The translations under genes were made by a program, and so were the position numbers. The notes under the pieces were generated by a model that was not told the DNA's origin, did not search any database, and saw nothing but the letters and a program-made list of their open reading frames with translations. From NCBI GenBank assembly GCA_910588365.1, contig CAJUQS010000096.1, positions 1-18,736 on the forward strand: a stretch of DNA of 18,736 nt, written 5' to 3'. Source of the stretch: an uncultured Oscillospiraceae bacterium (GTDB taxonomy: Bacteria > Bacillota > Clostridia > Oscillospirales > Oscillospiraceae). Shown here piece after piece: positions 14,248 to 18,736 of the stretch. Every line of letters begins with the position of its first letter. The first letter of the stretch is position 1.

Positions 14248-14613
14248 ATGGAGGGGAAGACGCTGCGCCCCGTGGTCACCGTCCGGCTCTATACGGACCG
14301 GAAGTGCTTCGGTCCGGGCATTGCGGCACTGCTGCGGCGGGTGGAGAGGCACCGCTCCCTGCGGGCGGCGGCCATGGATATGGGCATGGCCTACTCCAAA
14401 GCCTGGTCCATCCTGCGGGAGGCGGAGCAGGGGCTGGGGTTCAAGCTGCTGCACACCACCACCGGCGGCAAAAACGGCGGCGGGGCCGCGCTCACCGCCG
14501 AGGGGGCGCGGATGCTGGAGGCCTACGAGCGTTTCGAGGCTGAGCTGAAGGCTGAGGCTGAGACGCTCTTTACAGAACACTTCTCCGAATTTATTAAGGA
14601 TATCCAGGAATAA
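14248..14613 (+). CDS. ModE N-terminal-like winged-helix regulator
   Basis: Predicted 121 residues, the DNA-binding half of ModE without the molybdate-binding (MOP) domains. Visible motifs are FGPGIAALLRRVERHRSLRA, then AAMDMGMAYSKAWSIL (helix-turn-helix, about 40-57), an EAEQGLGFKLL helix, the wing TTGGKNGGGAALTAEG, and a long C-terminal helix for dimerisation (about 83-121). These fit ModE/LysR-type winged helices with a Gly-rich wing. AGGAGGGGA precedes the ATG. Stand-alone ModE-like proteins often sit near molybdate transport or Mo-enzyme genes; here a molybdenum hydroxylase lies about 5 kb away. Metal response is inferred. Confidence 0.85.
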   Translation: MEGKTLRPVVTVRLYTDRKCFGPGIAALLRRVERHRSLRAAAMDMGMAYSKAWSILREAEQGLGFKLLHTTTGGKNGGGAALTAEGARMLEAYERFEAELKAEAETLFTEHFSEFIKDIQE

Positions 14614-14917
14614 TACGTTTTCTTGAGAGGAAATTCAATATAGTCTGCCGTACAGCTTCAAATCACATTCTGCCGCAGCTGTGATGCGGACATAATATGA
14701 CTTCATTTTGCTCTGCGGCCCCTGAGATTCACCATGGCATCCGTAAGCAGATGGTTTTTTCCGTTTTTGGCGGCAAAAACAGGTTCCGCATAATCGTGAC
14801 AAAATATTGATATTTCATTATGCCAACTAGAGAAATATATGTTATAATGACATGACGATTTGAGTGAACAAAGAACTGTTCCCCAATTATCATCATCTAT
14901 GAAAGGACGTCAGGTAA
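14614..14917 (+). other. Intergenic region with promoter of the GntR gene
   Basis: 304 bases without a gene. The clear signal is TG-T-TATAAT (14840-14848), an extended -10 whose -35 (ATGCCA region) is poor. AAAGGA lies 10 bases before the GntR start. A GTTTTTG-GCGG-CAAAAAC hairpin lies near 14763-14780. I see no convincing terminator for the ModE-like gene. Confidence 0.5.
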
Positions 14918-15628
14918 ATGCTACTAAAAAATGGGGCCCCGCTTTACTTCCAGGTGGCGAATTATATCAGAGAGAAAATTCTCAGCGGAGAGTGGGCGAT
15001 TGGCACCCAGATTCCTACAGAAGTCCAATTGATGGAAAAATTTCAGGTCAGCCGGCAGACTCTGCGCCGCGCAACCTCGGACTTGGTCAACGAGGGACTG
15101 CTGGAACGCTTACAGGGGCAGGGAACTTTTGTGCGCAATACTTCCCCCTATGAAAGCGACCCTACCCGCATTGATATCTCCGCTTTAACGGGGCAAGTCC
15201 ACCGAACCGTTTCTATTGATCAGAAGCCGGGAACAGAGGAACTGTGCCGCCTGCTGCAGGTTGCTGAGGACGAGCAGTTTACAGTGATTACGTATCTCCA
15301 CTATTCGCAGAGCCGCAATGTGGTCTTGAACCTGTCGATCTCATATATGCCCAGCAGCCGCTTTCCCGATGTTGCCCAGCACTATTTTAAGGACAGTGTC
15401 TATACAATGGCTCAGAAGGTGTATGGGATCTACATCCATTACGCAAATTCCACGCTTCGCGCGGTGGAACTGGAGGAGGAACTGGCGCGCCATTTGGAGA
15501 TTGCCCCGGGAACTCCTGTGATTAAGGTGCAGAAGGTTTTTCATAACAGCGGAGACGAACCGTCATTTCTCACAGAAATGTACCTGCATCCCTATAACAG
15601 CAGCGTACAGATCAAAACGCAGCTTTAA
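14918..15628 (+). CDS. GntR-family regulator, HutC/UTRA subgroup
   Basis: Predicted 236-residue ligand-responsive repressor. The N-terminal winged helix (about 8-73) shows PLYFQVANYIREKILSGEW, then IPTEVQLMEKFQVSRQTLRR and the wing LLERLQGQGTFV. Residues about 90-230 form a UTRA effector domain: ITYLHYSQSRNVVLNLSISY, VYTMAQKVYGIYI, then ARHLEIAPGTPVIKVQKVFH. It stands just before the dehydrogenase/TRAP operon in the same direction, separated by a hairpin and a promoter with a 20-bp palindrome, its likely target. The ligand is presumably the compound imported by that operon (inference). Confidence 0.88.
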   Translation: MLLKNGAPLYFQVANYIREKILSGEWAIGTQIPTEVQLMEKFQVSRQTLRRATSDLVNEGLLERLQGQGTFVRNTSPYESDPTRIDISALTGQVHRTVSIDQKPGTEELCRLLQVAEDEQFTVITYLHYSQSRNVVLNLSISYMPSSRFPDVAQHYFKDSVYTMAQKVYGIYIHYANSTLRAVELEEELARHLEIAPGTPVIKVQKVFHNSGDEPSFLTEMYLHPYNSSVQIKTQL

Positions 15629-15699
15629 AGGTATTTTCCGACGGCAGCAGCCTGAAATTCCCCTAAAAGCCCATAAATCAGGCGCCATTTGAAACCAAT

Positions 15700-15740
15700 G
15701 AGCGTCCCAATATCCCCCGTGGGGGGATATTGGGACGCTC
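15700..15740. repeat. Perfect 19-bp hairpin after the GntR gene
   Basis: GAGCGTCCCAATATCCCCC pairs exactly with the arm at 15722-15740 around a GTG loop. The plus strand continues AAACTTTG and no true T-run follows on either strand. It may still end the GntR transcript, or act as an RNA-stability or insulating element. Confidence 0.7.
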
Positions 15741-15788
15741 AAACTTTGTATAATATCCACAAAAAGCAGGAGAGTTTCTCGTTTCTTG

Positions 15789-15840
15789 TTGACAGATTGC
15801 CTCATATATGATACTGTTGTCATAACGTACGTACGTAATG
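15789..15840 (+). promoter_or_regulatory. Promoter and GntR operator candidate of the opine/TRAP operon
   Basis: TTGACA (15789-15794), 17 bases and a weak TACTGT (15812-15817) form the promoter. CATaACGTACGTACGTaATG (15821-15840) is a 20-bp dyad with one mismatched pair each side, placed over the expected start site. That is a classical repressor position. Confidence 0.55.
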
Positions 15841-15879
15841 CTGAGAGCATCATTTTACGAAGTGAGGAGCGTGTTGTTG

Positions 15880-16956
15880 ATGAACTACAAGTATGTTATC
15901 ATCGGAGCCGGGAATGGAGGGCAGTCCCTGGCTGGAGATATGGTGTTGCGGGGAACGAAGGTTTCGGCCATTTATGATAAGAATCCGAAGCCGATTGAGG
16001 CCATCCGGAAAGCGGGCGGCATCCAAATGAGCGGTCCTGTTGTAGAGGGATTCGCGCCCATTGAGCATCCAACAGCGCGGCTGGTGGATGCAATGGAGCA
16101 GGGCAATGTGTTCCTCGTAACAATTGTAGGTAATTTCCATGCCCAGCTGGCAAAGGAGATGGCACCCTATGTTCGAGAGAGTGACATCATCCTGCTCATC
16201 CCCGGAAATTCGGGCAGCTCTCTCCTTTTCCGCAAGACACTGCGGGAGAACGGGGTCACAAGGCTGCCGCTGATTGGCGAGACGCTGAGTATGCCCTACG
16301 CGACCCGCCTGCTGGGTGAAGCCCACGCGGGGATCAAGGCCAGGAAACTGTCCCTGCCCATGGCCGCGCTGCCCGCCAGCAGAAATGACGAGCTCCTTGC
16401 CGCTGTCTCCCCGGCCATTCCTGAAGTGATGATCTGGGCGGACTCCTTGAGCATCGGCATGAGCAACATCAACCCCAAAAGCCATGTGCCCTATTACCTC
16501 TTCAATCTGGGCAAAGTAGAGGCTCCTACTCCGCTGGATATAGACTTCCATGCGTGGAATACTAAAACCACGGACAGAATCGCGGATATGTATGACCAGG
16601 AGCGGATAAACGTGATGGACGCCATTGGTCTGACGCCCATTTCCTACAAAAAAGCCCATGAACTTTGCTACGCCGGAAAGCACTATGTCCCCATTAAGCA
16701 GGAGGGGGCAATGCCTGAGAATGCCGTGCAGGTTCCGGATCGGTTTATTGACGAGGATGTGCCTCTGAACATGATCCTGGTCTCGGAGATCGGCCACAAG
16801 CTGAATGTTCCCACACCCATTACAGACCTTCTGATTGATGTCTCCAATCTGGTGCGGGAGAAAGACTTCCGCGCTACCGGAACAACACTGGATACCCTGG
16901 GTATCGCATCCCTGGATAAAGCGTATATTTGGGAACTGATCGGGAGAAAGGAGTAA
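15880..16956 (+). CDS. NAD(P)-dependent opine dehydrogenase family enzyme
   Basis: Predicted 358 residues. I chose the ATG at 15880 (MNYKYVIIGA) because GAGGAG lies ten bases upstream and the dinucleotide fold starts there; the frame opens 14 codons earlier. GAGNGG (9-14) is the NAD(P)-binding loop. The family signature GETLSMPYATR lies at 133-143 and the C-terminal octopine-dehydrogenase domain has NPKSH with candidate catalytic His202. Family members interconvert an N-(carboxyalkyl) amino acid (opine) with an amino acid plus a 2-oxo acid. It is cotranscribed with a TAXI-TRAP importer whose first gene begins five bases after its stop, so a catabolic role on an imported substrate is inferred. 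Substrate unknown. Confidence 0.85.
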   Translation: MNYKYVIIGAGNGGQSLAGDMVLRGTKVSAIYDKNPKPIEAIRKAGGIQMSGPVVEGFAPIEHPTARLVDAMEQGNVFLVTIVGNFHAQLAKEMAPYVRESDIILLIPGNSGSSLLFRKTLRENGVTRLPLIGETLSMPYATRLLGEAHAGIKARKLSLPMAALPASRNDELLAAVSPAIPEVMIWADSLSIGMSNINPKSHVPYYLFNLGKVEAPTPLDIDFHAWNTKTTDRIADMYDQERINVMDAIGLTPISYKKAHELCYAGKHYVPIKQEGAMPENAVQVPDRFIDEDVPLNMILVSEIGHKLNVPTPITDLLIDVSNLVREKDFRATGTTLDTLGIASLDKAYIWELIGRKE

Positions 16957-16960
16957 GTTT

Positions 16961-17986
16961 ATGAAGAAGATGAAAAGAGTTTTCATGGTAGTCCTTGCGA
17001 TGATGATGGTGCTGGCTCTCGCGGCCTGCGGCGGTGGAGACAGCGGAAGCGCCGGGAATCCTGACAGCGCTTCCGTCAACACCCCCAAGACAGAAAATTA
17101 CCGTCTGGCGTTCGGTACCTCCAGCACAGGCAGCACCTATTATATTTTGGGCACCGGCTGGGCAAATATTATGCAGGAGAAGGTCCCAGGTGTGGAGATA
17201 TCCATTGAGGCCACCCCTGGTGGAATCACCAACATGCAGTCCATGCGCTCCGGCGACATGGATCTGGGGATGACCACCTGCTGGCTGGCCGGCGATGGCT
17301 GGAATGGCACGGCTTGGGCCGATGGGACCAAGTACGACAACTGCCGCTCCCTGTTCCCGACTCACAGCAGCATAATGTATATTTTCACGCTGGCTGACAG
17401 CGGCATCGAGACCATTCAGGACTGTGAGGGCAAGCGAGTTGGCTGCGGAGCAGCGGGCTCTACCAGCGGCGATGGTGCACCTCTGCTTTTTGAGGCGCTG
17501 GGAATTACACCAGCCAACTACACCGGGCTGGCATCCACTGGCATGTGCGACGCTCTGAAGGACGGTACCATTGATGTGGGCATCGGCGTGACAGGCGTTC
17601 CTGCCTCCTGGCTGCTAGACCTGGAGACAACGAAGGATATTCATCTTATCCCCCTGAGCGATGACGATCTGGCGGCTGTTTTGAAGGACCAGCCCTACTG
17701 GGCGGCCGGCGCAATTCCCGGCGGTACCTACAAAAACCACGAGGAGGATGTTCCCTGTATTGCCTATTGGAATATGATTATCGCCAATGAGAGCCTATCT
17801 GAGGACCTGATCTACAATCTCTGCAAGGCTACCTATGAGAGCATTGATGAACTGGCCGAGGTGGATCAGAACGCCAGAAGCATTGATACGCAGTATCTTG
17901 ATACGATGACCATGCCGCTACACCCTGGCGCGGTACGCTACTACGAGGAGATAGGGGTGGACATTCCCGATTCTCTGCGCGGATAA
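16961..17986 (+). CDS. TAXI-family TRAP transporter substrate-binding lipoprotein
   Basis: Predicted 341-residue solute receptor anchored outside the membrane. The lipobox LALAAC gives lipidated Cys23, followed by a GGG/Ser-rich linker (24-42). The TAXI pattern is clear: YRLAFGTSSTGSTYYILGTG, then ATPGGITNMQSMRSGDMDLG, a Ser/Gly-rich GCGAAGSTSGDGAP loop, and a C-terminal SLSEDLIYNLCKATYESIDE segment and PLHPGAVRYYEEIG end. GGAG lies nine bases before the ATG. TAXI receptors typically bind small dicarboxylates or amino acids such as glutamate. A hairpin with T-run follows the gene and may raise its level over the permease. Confidence 0.92.
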   Translation: MKKMKRVFMVVLAMMMVLALAACGGGDSGSAGNPDSASVNTPKTENYRLAFGTSSTGSTYYILGTGWANIMQEKVPGVEISIEATPGGITNMQSMRSGDMDLGMTTCWLAGDGWNGTAWADGTKYDNCRSLFPTHSSIMYIFTLADSGIETIQDCEGKRVGCGAAGSTSGDGAPLLFEALGITPANYTGLASTGMCDALKDGTIDVGIGVTGVPASWLLDLETTKDIHLIPLSDDDLAAVLKDQPYWAAGAIPGGTYKNHEEDVPCIAYWNMIIANESLSEDLIYNLCKATYESIDELAEVDQNARSIDTQYLDTMTMPLHPGAVRYYEEIGVDIPDSLRG

Positions 17987-18003
17987 GGCACAAGGAGAAA
18001 TGC

Positions 18004-18045
18004 CGCGGGGGGAGAGAATTTGACCCTCCCCCCGCGCTCTTTTTT
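18004..18045 (+). terminator. Intra-operon terminator/attenuator
   Basis: CGCGGGGGGAG (18004-18014) pairs with CTCCCCCCGCG (18026-18036), then CTCTTTTTT. The permease ribosome site follows within five bases, so partial readthrough is expected. Confidence 0.8.
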
Positions 18046-18062
18046 ATGCGGGAGGTGTGTAC

Positions 18063-18620
18063 ATGAAGCTTTTTAATTTTATCCGTAAGGAACGTGACCT
18101 CAGCGAGGAAGTGGAGGAAGGGGGCAGCAAGAAGCGGGAGTTATCCGGATTCTGGAAAAAGTATGTCTACGTTGTAGGCCTGGTTATGGCGCTCTTCCAC
18201 ATCTATGTGTTGGTTTTTGCGCCGATCGCCCACTGGAATCTGTATTCCATCCATATACTGTTCAGTTTCCTTCTGGTATTCCCCCTGTATCGCAGCTCCA
18301 CGGGCTCAAAGGGGACCGTCCCCTGGTACGATGTCATCCTTTTAATCCTGGGGGTCTTTGCTGTTGGCTACTGTCTGGTGGAAGCGCGAGGAATGGCGTA
18401 CCGGATGGGAGCCGCACCAACGACTCTGGATCTGGTGGCGATCGGCATCATCATCGCGCTTTTGCTGGAGGGTACCCGGCGGATTTATGGCATGATCCTA
18501 CCCTCTATCGCCCTTCTCTTTCTTATCTACTGCCTGATTGGGAACCATATCCCCGGCGTACTGGGACACAGGGGATATTCCCTGAGCAAGACCATTGTCA
18601 ACGCCAATTTGAAATTGTAA
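18063..18620 (+). pseudogene. TRAP transporter fused permease, truncated after 185 residues
   Basis: N-terminal part of the membrane component (DctQM-type 4TM/12TM fusion, usually above 600 residues). The ATG at 18063 has GGGAGG seven bases upstream; a GTG at 18057 is too close. A charged cytoplasmic tail (1-32) precedes membrane segments at about 33-53, 61-77, 89-106, 122-137 and 141-160. The family motif TLDLVAIGIIIALLLEGTRR is at 121-140 and GNHIPGVLGHRGYSLSKTIV at 160-179. After residue 179 or so it reads NANLKL and stops; no frame continues with membrane sequence. The following DNA looks foreign, with a convergent partial gene and terminator, so an insertion around 18595-18605 is inferred. 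The missing part may lie beyond the window. Confidence 0.75.
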
Positions 18621-18654
18621 GAAAACGCCGAAGAAATTTTGTAGTTTTTCGGCG
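18621..18654 (-). terminator. Terminator of the convergent right-edge gene
   Basis: CGCCGAA (18626-18632) pairs with TTCGGCG (18648-18654). On the minus strand TTTTC follows. It sits just downstream of the partial minus-strand ORF. Confidence 0.55.
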
Positions 18655-18670
18655 GGGGGGGGTAACAAAA

Positions 18671-18736
18671 CTAAGCGTTTCCTTGCTCAAAAAGAGTGTT
18701 CACGATTTGCTGTTTCTGACGCATAAATTCCTTGCG
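18671..18736 (-). CDS. C-terminal end of an unidentified protein
   Basis: Twenty-one codons are open to the window edge and end in TAG at 18671-18673. The residues are RKEFMRQKQQIVNTLFEQ then GNA. They are basic and helical, compatible with a recombinase or transposase tail, but too short to recognise. A terminator-like hairpin follows in the same direction, which supports a real gene end. Confidence 0.35.
   Translation of the reverse strand, partial: RKEFMRQKQQIVNTLFEQGNA

Larger units (their letters stand above)
18600..18736 (-). mobile_element. Possible edge of a second inserted element
   Basis: Begins where the TRAP permease loses its family sequence. It contains a minus-strand terminator and the 3' end of a minus-strand ORF, i.e. 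a convergent gene arrangement at an insertion edge. Element type cannot be named from 137 bases. Confidence 0.45.

Noticed and set aside
14700..14790. Terminator or molybdenum-cofactor riboswitch after the ModE-like gene
   Set aside because: The hairpins before the T-run near 14755 are only about four base pairs, and no conserved riboswitch core is visible.
15749..15754. TATAAT as a second promoter of the opine operon
   Set aside because: The -35 position falls inside the 19-bp hairpin with no matching hexamer; the TTGACA-based promoter at 15789 fits better.
15563..15853. Minus-strand frame of 96 codons after the GntR gene
   Set aside because: It crosses the perfect 19-bp hairpin and the operon promoter, with no ribosome site.
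15850..17088. Minus-strand frame of 412 codons
   Set aside because: Antisense to the opine dehydrogenase gene, whose sense frame has clear NAD(P)-binding and family motifs.

Overview
The window looks like the chromosome of a Gram-positive, endospore-forming, GC-rich Clostridia species, probably Oscillospiraceae in the Flavonifractor/Lawsonibacter range. That placement is inferred from SpoIVB, DUF1292 and DUF6442-type proteins, strong AGGAGG ribosome binding sites, a Firmicute-style 6S RNA and a fused xanthine dehydrogenase. Three parts can be told apart: the end of an integrative conjugative element (1 to about 5650), a host core (about 5651 to 18600), and the edge of a second insertion (about 18600 to the end).

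The conjugative element is read leftward. Two regulatory/DNA-binding-type genes (4221-5360 and 3666-4205) lead into a leader of about 150 nt carrying a promoter and two terminator-like hairpins. A tightly packed type IV secretion operon follows: VirB2-like pilin, VirB6/TrbL-like channel protein, a long Ser/His/Pro-rich secreted or membrane protein, and a PrgI-VirB4 ATPase running off the left edge. The element ends inside spoIVB. The sporulation protease reads normally up to ...GGIVQGM and then leaves the family sequence exactly where the catalytic serine should be, so the host gene is split at its active-site codon.

The host part then holds: a bidirectional terminator; a one-polypeptide molybdenum hydroxylase of the selenium-dependent xanthine dehydrogenase type, flanked by two inverted copies of an A/T-rich 45-bp repeat; a class A penicillin-binding protein; and, divergently, a DUF1292 protein. 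Next come a likely 6S RNA, an autoregulated DUF6442/XRE pair behind a perfect-consensus promoter with two palindromic operators, a 33-residue small protein, a ModE-like regulator, and a GntR/HutC regulator.

The GntR gene sits before an operon of opine-dehydrogenase-family enzyme, TAXI-type TRAP substrate-binding lipoprotein and TRAP fused permease, with a 20-bp near-palindrome over the operon start. The permease breaks off after 185 residues, where new sequence with a convergent partial ORF and terminator begins. The window therefore records two gene-disrupting insertions, one of which may be reversible (spoIVB).
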